A stretch of DNA of 64,000 nt from JAWWPG01 sp963820035 (GTDB lineage Bacteria; Actinomycetota; Actinomycetes; Propionibacteriales; Nocardioidaceae): assembly GCA_963820035.1 (NCBI GenBank), contig CAWFYK010000004.1, positions 62,001 through 126,000 of the forward strand, written 5' to 3'. This document shows, one piece after another, positions 17,692 through 25,963 of the stretch (positions are counted from its first letter, which is position 1; every line of letters begins with the position of its first letter). The position numbers were made by a program, and so were the translations under genes. The notes below the pieces were generated by a model. That model was not told the DNA's origin, did not search any database, and was given only the letters and a program-made list of their open reading frames with translations.

Positions 17692-18675
17692 TCAGGCCTG
17701 CAAGTACTCGCGGAAGTCCTCGAAGCTCTGGGTGCTCCTGATCCGGGCCAGTGCACGTGCCTCGATCTGGCGGGCCCGCTCGCGGGTGACGCCCAGCTCG
17801 TTGCCCACCTCCTCAAGGGTGTGCGGCCGCAGCCCCCGCAGGCCGAAGCGCATGCTCAGGACATGCTGCTCACGGGCACCGACCACGCGGAGCAGCTGGT
17901 CCACCTCGCGTCGCAGCGCCTGCAGACCGAGCTCGTTGAGGGGCTCGTCCGTGCTGTCGTCGACGATGAGGTCGGCCAGGTCTCCCTGCTCACCGTCGCC
18001 GACCCGGAGGTCGAGGGAGATCGGCTCGTCGGCGAGTCGAAGCAGGTCGACGACCTTCTCGGGGGTGAGCTCGGAGAGGGTGGCGAGCTCCTCGATCGTG
18101 GGGTTGCGGCCGAGCTGCTGGAAGAGGGCGCGCTGGTGCTTGCGCACCCGCTGGATCGCCTCCACGACATGCACGGGGATCCGGATGGTTCGCCCCTGCT
18201 CACAGAAGCCGCGGGCGATCGCCTGCCGGATCCACCAGGTCGCGTAGGTGGAGAACTTGAAGCCGCGCCGGTGGTCGAACTTCTCGACGGCGCGCATGAG
18301 ACCCAGGTTTCCCTCCTGGATGAGGTCGAGCATCGCGGTCCCGCTCCCGGCATACCGCTTGGCGAGCGCGACCACGAGCCTTAGGTTCGACTCGACCAGC
18401 ACGTCCTTCGACCTCTGCCCCTGCTCGACGAGAACCTGCAGGTCGCGTCGGTCGGCGTCGGTCAGGGGGCGCTCGGAACCAAGCCGCTCGGCGGCGAGCA
18501 GCCCTACCTCGATGTCGCAGGCGAGACGGACCTCGTCCGCCGCGGTCAGCAAGGGGACCTCCCCGATGTCGCGCAGGTAGATCGCGAAGGCGTTGGCCGT
18601 GTCCGGCTCGCGGCGGACGATCGGTCGAACGGAGGCGCGAGGCGCGGGTCGGGACAAGGTTGCCTGGGTCGTCAT
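17692..18675 (-). CDS. RNA polymerase sigma-70 family factor (SigB/HrdB-like, group 2)
   Basis: 327 residues from ATG 18675. Region 1.2 is DTANAFAIYLRDIGEVPLL. Region 2 includes NLRLVVALAKRY, DLIQEGNLGLMRAVEKFD and the -10 binding FSTYATWWIRQAIAR. Region 3 is TIRIPVHVVE with EELA, and region 4 is LRPHTLEEVGNELGVTRERARQIEARAL. The full set of regions without the long acidic region 1.1 of primary sigma factors fits a SigB-type non-essential or alternative principal sigma. It follows dnaG on the same strand after a gap of about 110 bp. Confidence 0.9.
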   Translation of the reverse strand: MTTQATLSRPAPRASVRPIVRREPDTANAFAIYLRDIGEVPLLTAADEVRLACDIEVGLLAAERLGSERPLTDADRRDLQVLVEQGQRSKDVLVESNLRLVVALAKRYAGSGTAMLDLIQEGNLGLMRAVEKFDHRRGFKFSTYATWWIRQAIARGFCEQGRTIRIPVHVVEAIQRVRKHQRALFQQLGRNPTIEELATLSELTPEKVVDLLRLADEPISLDLRVGDGEQGDLADLIVDDSTDEPLNELGLQALRREVDQLLRVVGAREQHVLSMRFGLRGLRPHTLEEVGNELGVTRERARQIEARALARIRSTQSFEDFREYLQA

Positions 18676-18784
18676 ATCCCACAGGTGCACCTCGGGGGCT
18701 TCTTGATACGCCGACCTGCCGCTTCGCCCCGGACATGTGTCCGCCAGACCGGTCGGCGTACGACGTCGGCCGTCGACGTGGCGG

Positions 18785-20689
18785 TCAGCTGACGGTGTCG
18801 ATGGCGCTCTCGCGCAGCGTCCGACGGTGGCTCTCGAGCGCCACGAGCTGGCCGAAGAGCCGGTTGTAGTCGGCGGTCTGGGTGACGGGGTTCATCCGCT
18901 GCAGCTTGGACTTCACCTCGTTGATCCGGCGCATTGCGGTCAGCTCGCGCAGCCGCACGACGAACGCCATGGCCAGCCGGGCATCAGGCTGGCCGGTGAC
19001 GTGGAGCGGCTCGACGGACAGGGCCGACACCAGGCTGCGCACCGGCTCCTGCGCGATGGTCTCGACGAGCGCCTCCGTGCTCGCGAAGGGCGGGCCACCC
19101 AGGTCCTGGACGACGTCGAACACCTCGCGGTAGTAGGGGTGCGTGAAGTCCTGCTCTTCGAGCTCGCCCCACGGGCCGGCGATCGCAGTCGGCGCCTGGA
19201 TCACGATCTTCAGAACGTCACGCTCGATGGAGTAGCGGCGTTCCCCCGGGTCGGGTACGTCACGCGGGACCTGGCCGGTCGGCGCCGCGCCTGCTGGGAG
19301 GGTGGTCGACGGACGGGACGCCGGGGCCGCCGCGGCCGACGCGGCCGACGACGGGCGGCGGCGAGCGTTCTGGACCTCGGCCCGCACCTGCTCCACGTCA
19401 ACGCCCACCATCCCCGCCACCTCGCGGGCGAACGCGTCGACCTTGGACCGGTCGCGGATGCTCGTGACCAGCCGGACCGCCTCGCGGACCGCATCGACCC
19501 GGCTGTCGGCGCGGTCGAGGTCGAACCGGGAGATGACGTTGCTCAACACGAAGCGATAGAGCGGGACGCGTCTGGCCACCAGCTCGCGCACCGCCGCGTC
19601 GCCCTCCGCGATGCGAAGCTCGCACGGGTCGCGACCCTCGGGCTCCACGGCGACGTAGGTCTGGCCGACGAACTGTTCGTCGCCCTCGAAGGCGCGGAGC
19701 GCGGCCTTCTGGCCCGCCTCGTCTCCGTCGAACGTGAAGATGACCTCGCCGCGGAACTCGTCGTGGTCGAGCAGCAGTCGCCGGAGCACGCGGGTGTGGT
19801 CGGCTCCGAACGCGGTGCCACAGGTGGCCACGGCGGTCGTCACGCCCGCCAGGTGGCAGGCCATCACATCGGTATAACCCTCCACGACCACCGCTTTCGA
19901 CGTCCGGGCGATGTCCTTGCGGGCCAGGTCGACGCCGTAGAGCAGCTGGCTCTTCTTGTAGATCGGCGACTCGGGTGTGTTGAGGTATTTCGCCTGTACG
20001 ACGTCGTCCTCGAAGAGCCTGCGCGCACCGAAGCCGACCACGTCTCCGGACAGCTCGCGGATCGGCCACATCAGGCGACCTCGGAACCGGTCGTAGGGGC
20101 CACGGTTGTTGCGCGCCACCAGACCGGCGGTGACGAGCTCGTCGTCCGAGAAGCCCTTGCCCCGCAGCTGCCCCAGCAGCGCCTCGCCGGAGCGGGGGGC
20201 GAACCCGATGCCGAACATCGCTGCCGCGTCCTGGTCGAAGCCGCGCTCATCGAGGAACTGACGGCCGGCCACCGCATCGGACGACGCAAGCGCCTCCTGG
20301 TAGAACTCCGTGGCCAGACGGTGGGCTTCGATGAGCCGGCTACGCTGCCCCGGGTCGCGACGAGGCACCGCCCCGCCGTCGTCGACATAGTGCAGCTGGA
20401 CGCCGTAGCGGCCGGCGAGCCGCTCGACGGCCTCGCTGAACCCGACCCCCTCGATCTTCTCGACGAACGTGAAGACGTCGCCGCCCTCCTGGCAGCCGAA
20501 GCAGTGGTAGAACCCTCGGGCCGGGGTGACATGGAACGAGGGTGACTTCTCGTCGTGGAAGGGGCACAGTCCTTTGAGCGAGCCGGAGCCTGCACTGCGG
20601 AGTGTCACGTGGGCGGAGACGACCTCGTCGATGCGGGCTTTCTCGCGCACGAGCACGATGTCGTCCTCCCGGATCCGCCCTGCTGCCAC
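18785..20689 (-). CDS. dnaG: DNA primase
   Basis: 634 residues from GTG 20689, nine bases after the dgt stop. The CHC2 zinc-binding domain is at the N-terminus (CPFHDEKSPSF followed by FYHCFGCQEGGD). The Toprim core has VVVEGYTDVMACH with the catalytic Glu and FDGDEAG with the Asp-x-Asp pair. The C-terminal third is a helical helicase-interaction domain beginning after a Pro/Ala-rich linker near residue 440. It makes RNA primers at the replication fork. Full length for the family. Confidence 0.97.
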   Translation of the reverse strand: MAAGRIREDDIVLVREKARIDEVVSAHVTLRSAGSGSLKGLCPFHDEKSPSFHVTPARGFYHCFGCQEGGDVFTFVEKIEGVGFSEAVERLAGRYGVQLHYVDDGGAVPRRDPGQRSRLIEAHRLATEFYQEALASSDAVAGRQFLDERGFDQDAAAMFGIGFAPRSGEALLGQLRGKGFSDDELVTAGLVARNNRGPYDRFRGRLMWPIRELSGDVVGFGARRLFEDDVVQAKYLNTPESPIYKKSQLLYGVDLARKDIARTSKAVVVEGYTDVMACHLAGVTTAVATCGTAFGADHTRVLRRLLLDHDEFRGEVIFTFDGDEAGQKAALRAFEGDEQFVGQTYVAVEPEGRDPCELRIAEGDAAVRELVARRVPLYRFVLSNVISRFDLDRADSRVDAVREAVRLVTSIRDRSKVDAFAREVAGMVGVDVEQVRAEVQNARRRPSSAASAAAAPASRPSTTLPAGAAPTGQVPRDVPDPGERRYSIERDVLKIVIQAPTAIAGPWGELEEQDFTHPYYREVFDVVQDLGGPPFASTEALVETIAQEPVRSLVSALSVEPLHVTGQPDARLAMAFVVRLRELTAMRRINEVKSKLQRMNPVTQTADYNRLFGQLVALESHRRTLRESAIDTVS

Positions 20690-20698
20690 TCCGCGAGT

Positions 20699-21973
20699 CT
20701 ACGCAGTGCCCCCACACACGGAGCGGTGCTTGTCCACAGCGGACGGGTCGGTGAGCGACGCCACCTGGTCGACGATGACGCGGAGCCGCGCCGCGTCGTC
20801 TGCCGCCGCCTCGAAGTCATGCCTGAAGGCGGGCTCCAGCACTCGCGGACCCGCTCGCCAGATGCCGTCGACGAGGTCGGCCAGCATGGCGCGCTGCTCG
20901 GCCATCAGCTCGACGCGGCCCGCCGCCTTCATCACCAGCTGGGCGGCGATCCCCTTGAGGACGACGATCTCCTCGAAGGTCTCGGCCGGCACGGTGAGGG
21001 TTCCGTGGTATCGCCGGATGTCACCCAGCAGACCTTCGGCGGCGACCACGTCGCGGACCGCCAGGCAGAAGCGGTTGATCAGGCGGCTGGTCAGGTTCTT
21101 GAGGCCCCCGAGGCTGCGGCGGCTGCCGTCGTACGGCGTCTCTGGCCAGACATCGAGCCGGGAGAGCCTGGCAAAGGCTGCCTCGAACGCGTCGAGCTGG
21201 AGGGTGGGGGCATACCAGCCGCGGGCGGTCTTCCACACCGCGCGACGCAGCCCGGCGTCGGCGAGGTCAGTGAGCTCGATCCGCTGGGCCACGACGCCGT
21301 CCTCGACGTCGTGGACGCTGTAGGCGACATCGTCGGCGAAGTCCATGACCTGGGCCTCGACGCAGGTACGACGGGCGGGCGCCTGGCCGCGCATCCAGCC
21401 GAAGATCGGCAGGTCATCCGCGTAGACCCCGAACTTGTGGACGGATCGCGGCAGCCCGTCACCGTGCCGGCCGCTGGGCGCGGTGGACTCCGCGCCGGTC
21501 CATGGGTATTTCGACGCGGCGTCGAGGGTGGCGCGCGTGAGGTTGAGACCGACGCTGGCGCCTTTCGCGTCGAACGACTTCGCCTCGAGCCGGGTGAGCA
21601 GCCGGAACGTCTGGGCGTTGCCTTCGAACCCGCCGATGTCGGCAGCGGCGTCGTTGAGCGCGCGCTCTCCGTTGTGGCCGAACGGCGGATGACCGAGGTC
21701 GTGGGCCAGGCAGGCCGCTTCGACGATGTCCGGGTCGCATCCGAGCGAGCCCGCGAGCTCGCGGCCGACCTGGGCGACCTCGAGGGTGTGGGTGAGCCGG
21801 TTGCGGATGAAGTCGTCGCTCTCGGGGCCGACGACCTGCGTCTTGCCGGCCAGCCGCCGGAGTGCGGCGGAATGGACGATCCGCGCGCTGTCCCGCTGGT
21901 AGGGGGACCTGCGGGAGGACTCGGGCTCGTCGACGTAGCGCTCGGCGTCCGACTCGTCGTACCCGTTGGTCAC
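20699..21973 (-). CDS. dgt: dGTPase-like HD triphosphohydrolase
   Basis: 424 residues from GTG 21973. The HD domain is evident: RLAGKTQVV, FIRNRLTHTLEVAQVGREL, and EAACLAHDLGHPPFGHNGE with the His-Asp metal ligands, then the later Asp in VMDFADDVAYSVHDVED. It hydrolyses dNTPs to nucleoside and triphosphate. It is followed directly by dnaG, a common pairing in Actinobacteria. Its upstream region, from 27 bp before the start, is occupied by 22-bp repeat array 2, so its promoter must lie within or beyond the array, or it is read through from the MFS gene. Confidence 0.93.
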   Translation of the reverse strand: MTNGYDESDAERYVDEPESSRRSPYQRDSARIVHSAALRRLAGKTQVVGPESDDFIRNRLTHTLEVAQVGRELAGSLGCDPDIVEAACLAHDLGHPPFGHNGERALNDAAADIGGFEGNAQTFRLLTRLEAKSFDAKGASVGLNLTRATLDAASKYPWTGAESTAPSGRHGDGLPRSVHKFGVYADDLPIFGWMRGQAPARRTCVEAQVMDFADDVAYSVHDVEDGVVAQRIELTDLADAGLRRAVWKTARGWYAPTLQLDAFEAAFARLSRLDVWPETPYDGSRRSLGGLKNLTSRLINRFCLAVRDVVAAEGLLGDIRRYHGTLTVPAETFEEIVVLKGIAAQLVMKAAGRVELMAEQRAMLADLVDGIWRAGPRVLEPAFRHDFEAAADDAARLRVIVDQVASLTDPSAVDKHRSVCGGTA

Positions 21974-21999
21974 CTGAGCAACCTACCTGCCGGCGAAGC

Positions 22000-22175
22000 G
22001 GTGCCAGCCTCGGATCGTACGACGACAAGTCTCGGATCGTCGTACCGAAAGTCTCGGATCGTCGTACCGAAAGTCTCGGATCGTCGTACCGAAAGTCTCG
22101 GATCGTCGTACCGAAAGTCTCGGATCGTCGTGCCGAAAGTCTCGGATCGTCGTGCCGAAAGTCTCGGATCGTCGG
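22000..22175 (+). repeat. 22-bp tandem repeat array 2 (8 units)
   Basis: Eight units in register. Units 3-6 are identical to the commonest unit of array 1, units 7-8 have GCCGAAA instead of ACCGAAA, and units 1-2 (nearest dgt) are degenerate. The array fills nearly all of the 202-bp gap between the MFS and dgt genes and abuts the MFS stop codon at 22176. Core: CCGAAAGTCTCGGATCGT. Confidence 0.97.
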
Positions 22176-23429
22176 TCAGGCGGGGGTGGAGGCAGCGGTC
22201 GGGGAGCCGAGGGTGGCGGGGGCGTCGTCGATGCCTGGCCGCAGGGCTGACCACAGCACCAGGGCCGCGAAGCCGGCACCGGTGACGGCACACGCTGCCA
22301 CGATGCTCGTGCCGCCCGCCAGCGCGCCGAAGCCGGTCATCGCGAGCGGCATCACGGCGTCATCGGACAGCATGACCATGCTGCCGGCACGCCCGAGGTA
22401 CGACGGGTCGATCGCGCGCTGGAACGCTCCGGACAGGAACGCCGACGCCAGACCGGCGGTGACGCCGATGACGAGCATGCAGCCCACCACGCCGGCGTAG
22501 GGCAGGAAGCCGACTCCGGCACATGCGGCCGCCTGTCCCACCAGGATCAGCAACCCGGTCCGGGCCGGAGCCTTCGGGCGCCAGCGCATCGCGACGACCG
22601 CACCCACCGCGGCGCCGGCGCCGATGCACGCCTCGAACAGACCGAGACTGGTGGAGCCCCAGCCCTCGTCCTTGGTCCGGAGCACCAGCCCGACGGCCGT
22701 GACAGGTCCGACGAAGACGTTGAGGCCCATCAGCGCAATCGTCAGCGCGCGTGCGCTTGGAGCGCGGCGGAGGTAGCGGAAGCCGTCCACGAGGTCGGCC
22801 CGAACCGAGTGGCCCTGTGCGCGCGGCAGCGGGAACCGCGGTCTCACCACGAGGGCGAGCACCACGGCGATGGCAAGGAATGAGATCGCGTCGAAGGTCA
22901 TGACGGCCGAGAGGCCTCCCGTCGCGACCAGCAGGCCGCCGAGCGGGGCGCCGACGAGGGTGGCGATGCGGCTGCCCAGCTGGAACATCGACGAGACCGC
23001 AGCCAGGTCGTCCGGCCGGACGAGCTGGCGCGGCATCGTGCCGGACGCCGGGTTGTAGAGGCCGTCCACGAGCCCGAAGACCACCGCCACCACCAGGAGG
23101 AGCGCAATCGTCGTCTGTCCACTCTCCACCACGACGATGGCGGCCACCAGAACGGCGATCCGCGAGAGGTTCGCCACGATCATCGTGCGCCGCGCATCCA
23201 GTCGGTCGGCATAGGCGCCGCCGAGCAGCAGGATCGCGGCCCGGGGAAGCGACCCGATGCCCATCACCAGCCCGGCTCCTGCCGGTCCGGCAACGTGGGC
23301 GGCCGTCCAGGCGAGGCCGATGAACCAGGCGACGTCGCCGGTCCGCGACAACGACGACGCGAGCACCCAGGTCAGGATGCGGGCGTCTCGGCGTAGGGGT
23401 GGGATCTGGTCTGGCGTGACGGCAGGCAT
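22176..23429 (-). CDS. MFS transporter
   Basis: 417 residues with about 12 membrane segments. GGAYADRLDARRTMIVANLSR is the MFS loop 2-3 signature, and DGLYNPASGTMPRQLV is typical of the drug or enterobactin exporter branch (EntS/MFS_3). The ArsR-type regulator gene lies 126 bp upstream on the same strand, so the pair is probably one regulated efflux unit. The stop codon is the base next to the last unit of repeat array 2. Confidence 0.9.
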   Translation of the reverse strand: MPAVTPDQIPPLRRDARILTWVLASSLSRTGDVAWFIGLAWTAAHVAGPAGAGLVMGIGSLPRAAILLLGGAYADRLDARRTMIVANLSRIAVLVAAIVVVESGQTTIALLLVVAVVFGLVDGLYNPASGTMPRQLVRPDDLAAVSSMFQLGSRIATLVGAPLGGLLVATGGLSAVMTFDAISFLAIAVVLALVVRPRFPLPRAQGHSVRADLVDGFRYLRRAPSARALTIALMGLNVFVGPVTAVGLVLRTKDEGWGSTSLGLFEACIGAGAAVGAVVAMRWRPKAPARTGLLILVGQAAACAGVGFLPYAGVVGCMLVIGVTAGLASAFLSGAFQRAIDPSYLGRAGSMVMLSDDAVMPLAMTGFGALAGGTSIVAACAVTGAGFAALVLWSALRPGIDDAPATLGSPTAASTPA

Positions 23430-23555
23430 GACAGCGCCCTCCTTCGGGGCGTGGCGCAGCGCAGCCGGGCTGGTGGCTCGGCTTCGGGCTGTCGCTCAGG
23501 TCGGCTGGTCGATCGTGAAGTGCTGGGTGAGAAGGTCCCGGTCGTGCCGGCGCGG

Positions 23556-24131
23556 CTACGGCGTCGCCGGCACTCCGTGGGCGAAGACGTAGGCCCACTC
23601 CTGGCCGGGATCGCCCGGTCTCTCGCGGTCGACGTCGTACTCCCTGATCACCCTGTTGATGCGCTCCCCCAGCTCGTCGAGCTCATCCGGGGTGACGCGG
23701 ACCCAGGAGTCGGTGCTGAACGCGGCCCGCGCCCAGGCGTCGTCAACGTCATCGCGACGACCGAACCACTGCTGGACCTTGCTCACGTGGTGCGTCAGGT
23801 TCTGCTGCTCGGCCACAGTGGCGACCAGCTCGGCCACCGGATCGCCGGTCGTGTCGGCAATAGACCAACTCAGGCTCACCGGCAGCGCCCGCCACCACCG
23901 CTCTCGCCGGTCCTTGGCGAGCTCGGGGGCCTCTTCGGCGAGACCGGCCCCCGCCAGGACCTTGAGGTGATGGCTGACGTTGCCGACTCGTTCGCCGGCG
24001 GCGTCGGCCAGGCCGCTGACCGTCGCGGGGCCGTCGAGGATCAGCAGCTCGTGGAGCTTACGCCGCACCGGATGGTGGACCGCCGCTATGACGTCGATTC
24101 CGGCGGATGAGTGCTGCGACGGCGTGGTCAT
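23556..24131 (-). CDS. ArsR-type winged-helix regulator
   Basis: 191 residues from ATG 24131 (a GTG directly before it is also possible). Residues about 13-75 form an ArsR helix-turn-helix: VIAAVHHPVRRKLHELL, ATVSGLADAAGERVGNVSHH, LKVLAGAGLAEE. No cysteine metal site is seen, so it is unlikely to be a classical metal sensor. The C-terminal part is acidic and helical. It is upstream of, and probably regulates, the MFS gene. A repeated ATTGTGCAAT-type operator lies 27-50 bp upstream. Confidence 0.87.
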   Translation of the reverse strand: MTTPSQHSSAGIDVIAAVHHPVRRKLHELLILDGPATVSGLADAAGERVGNVSHHLKVLAGAGLAEEAPELAKDRRERWWRALPVSLSWSIADTTGDPVAELVATVAEQQNLTHHVSKVQQWFGRRDDVDDAWARAAFSTDSWVRVTPDELDELGERINRVIREYDVDRERPGDPGQEWAYVFAHGVPATP

Positions 24132-24157
24132 CACCCGATGCTAAACGTACAAGAACT

Positions 24158-24181
24158 ATTGTGCAATACCTCTTGTGCAAT
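24158..24181. promoter_or_regulatory. candidate operator/promoter of the ArsR-MFS unit
   Basis: ATTGTGCAAT, a near-palindrome, is repeated as TTGTGCAAT after 5 bases in an AT-rich island of otherwise GC-rich DNA, just upstream of the regulator start. The spacing and repetition suggest binding of a dimeric regulator over the promoter. Confidence 0.55.
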
Positions 24182-24236
24182 TTCTCTTGACCATCGTCCA
24201 GGTGCGCTGAGGTCAGCAACGCGCCGGTCTGAGCCG

Positions 24237-25361
24237 TTAGCCGCCGGAGATTCCGATCTCGGCGCCGGGGTCGACAGCGAGGTCGTCACGTCCATCCAGC
24301 CAGCCGTCCGGAAGGGACACCCGCCGAGGGCTGCCCTGCCGGCCACGGGGGCTGCCCAGCTCGGCGACCGGATAGGGCTCACCAGGTTGGAGACGCGCGA
24401 GCAGCGCGTCCACTGAGGCGAGCGAGTCGACCAGCCCGAGCGACTGGCGCAGGTCCCCACCGGCCCGGAAACCTTTGAGATACCAGGCGATGTGCTTGCG
24501 GAACTCTTTGCACCCGCGGTCCTCGCCCATGTAGTGGACCAAGAGCTGGGCATGGCGTCGCATCATGTCGGCGACCTCTCCGAGCGTCGGCAGCGCCGGG
24601 GCGGGTTCACCCGCGAAGGCGGCTGCGAGATCGCGGAACAGCCAGGGTCTACCCAGGCACCCGCGCCCGACCACGACACCAGCACACCCCGTCTCCTCCA
24701 CCATCCGCAGAGCGTCGGAGGCCTCCCAGATGTCCCCGTTGCCGAGGACGGGGATCTCGACGTGGGCGACCAGCTCGGCGATGGCCGCCCAGTCGGCGGC
24801 ACCCGAGTAGTGCTGAGCTGCGGTCCGGCCGTGCAGCGCGATGGCGGCGCACCCGGAGTCCTGGGCGATCTCGCCAGCCTCGAGGAAGGTCAGATGGTCG
24901 TCGTCGATCCCCTTGCGGGTCTTCATCGTGACCGGCACCTGGTACGGCGCTGCCGCCGCTACCGTCCGGTCCAGGATCGCCCGCAGCAGCCGCCGCTTCC
25001 ACGGCAGGGCGGCCCCTCCTCCCTTGCGGGTGACCTTGGGCACCGGGCAGCCGAAGTTGAGGTCGATGTGCCGGACGCCGTAGTCACCACAGAGGATCGC
25101 GGTGGCTGCCGCCATCGTCGCCGGGTCGACGCCGTAGAGCTGGACCGACCGGACGCTCTCCTCGGGGTCGAAGACCAGCATGCTCAGCGTCGTCTCGTCT
25201 CGCTCGACGAGCCCGCGGCTGGTGATCATCTCGCAGACATAGAGTCCGGCACCCTGCTCGCGACAGAGCGTGCGGTAGGCCGCGTTCGTTACACCGGCCA
25301 TCGGCGCGAGGACGACGGGCGGATCCACGACGTGCGGACCCAACTTGAGCTCTGCGGGCAT
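24237..25361 (-). CDS. dusB: tRNA-dihydrouridine synthase
   Basis: 374 residues from ATG 25361. The FMN-binding TIM barrel is clear: VLAPMAGVTNAAYRTLCR, GLYVCEMITSRGL, SVQLYGVDP, HIDLNFGCPVPKV with the catalytic Cys, VTMKTRKGID, IALHGRTAAQHYSG, and VLGNGDIWEASDAL ending in VVVGRGCLGRPWLF. It reduces specific uridines in tRNA D-loops. A longer frame to 25631 is not the start: it runs through two extra tandem copies of the gene's own first codons and upstream region. Confidence 0.93.
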   Translation of the reverse strand: MPAELKLGPHVVDPPVVLAPMAGVTNAAYRTLCREQGAGLYVCEMITSRGLVERDETTLSMLVFDPEESVRSVQLYGVDPATMAAATAILCGDYGVRHIDLNFGCPVPKVTRKGGGAALPWKRRLLRAILDRTVAAAAPYQVPVTMKTRKGIDDDHLTFLEAGEIAQDSGCAAIALHGRTAAQHYSGAADWAAIAELVAHVEIPVLGNGDIWEASDALRMVEETGCAGVVVGRGCLGRPWLFRDLAAAFAGEPAPALPTLGEVADMMRRHAQLLVHYMGEDRGCKEFRKHIAWYLKGFRAGGDLRQSLGLVDSLASVDALLARLQPGEPYPVAELGSPRGRQGSPRRVSLPDGWLDGRDDLAVDPGAEIGISGG

Positions 25362-25574
25362 GCCGCCAGCATAGGCAGCCGGACCGAGGTGATCGCCATT
25401 CCCGCTAGACGACGTGCGGACCCAGCTTGAGCTCTGCGGGCATGCCGCCAGCATAGGCAGCCGGACCGAGGTGATCGCCATTCCCGCTAGACGACGTGCG
25501 GACCCAGCTTGAGCTCTGCGGGCATGCCGCCAGCATAGACAGCCGGACCGAGGTGATCGCCATTCCCGCTGGAC
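25329..25574 (-). repeat. 82-bp tandem triplication of the dusB 5' end
   Basis: Three near-identical 82-bp copies start at 25329, 25411 and 25493. Each contains the upstream region plus ATG and about the first 11 codons of dusB (MPAELKLGPHVV). Because 82 is not a multiple of 3, the extra copies are in different frames and cannot extend the protein; each adds a decoy start and possibly a decoy promoter. Confidence 0.95.
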
Positions 25575-25606
25575 AGCGAGCGTGATCCTGTATATCGTTG
25601 TGCGTA

Positions 25607-25621
25607 CTACGCGAGGCGTAG
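25607..25621. promoter_or_regulatory. candidate PadR operator
   Basis: CTACGC-GAG-GCGTAG is a perfect inverted repeat 24 bp before the PadR start. It follows a possible TGTATATCGTTGTGCGTACTA promoter-like stretch, relatively AT-rich for this DNA. Autoregulation of the PadR-membrane protein operon is likely. Confidence 0.6.
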
Positions 25622-25645
25622 CAATGACCACGACAAGGAGCGACC

Positions 25646-25963
25646 ATGGCTTCCGATCCCTTCACCGGCGGCCGCTATGCCGAGCCGTCGGTGCTGATCC
25701 TGACCAGCCTGGCCGGTGGACCGAAGCATGGCTATGCCCTCATCCAGGACATCCTCGACTTCTCCGACGTCGAGCTCGGCCCCGGCACGTTGTACGGCGC
25801 CCTGACCCGCCTCGAGGGTCAGCACCTGATCCGCGCCTTGGCACCGGCCGAGCGCCGCCGCCCCTACGCGATCACCGCCGAGGGCTCTGCCGCCCTCCAG
25901 GAGCACCTGACCGTGCTCGCCCGCATCGCAAGGACCGGCCGGCAACGGCTCGCCAGCGCATGA
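25646..25963 (+). CDS. PadR family transcriptional regulator (short form)
   Basis: 105 residues from ATG 25646. The PadR winged helix covers most of the protein: VLILTSLAGGPKHGYALIQDI, ELGPGTLYGALTRLEGQHLI, RRPYAITAEG. A single C-terminal dimer helix follows, as in subfamily 2 members. The stop overlaps the ATG of the downstream membrane protein gene (ATGA), so the pair is one operon. Confidence 0.92.
   Translation: MASDPFTGGRYAEPSVLILTSLAGGPKHGYALIQDILDFSDVELGPGTLYGALTRLEGQHLIRALAPAERRRPYAITAEGSAALQEHLTVLARIARTGRQRLASA

Noticed and set aside
18785..20560. Long plus-strand frames opposite dnaG, lepA, holA and other genes
   Set aside because: High GC gives long antisense frames. These lack ribosome sites and family features and mirror well-supported genes.
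1549..22500. Long frames running through the 22-bp arrays that encode a repetitive YRKSRIVVPKVSDRR-type peptide
   Set aside because: The 22-bp period gives a 66-bp supercycle without stops in several frames, so such frames arise automatically. They join unrelated sequence on either side and have no consistent start or ribosome site.
25362..25631. Longer dusB with an N-terminal extension
   Set aside because: The extension is formed by out-of-frame copies of the 82-bp repeat. The family normally starts close to the PPVVLAPMAGVTN segment, matching ATG 25361.
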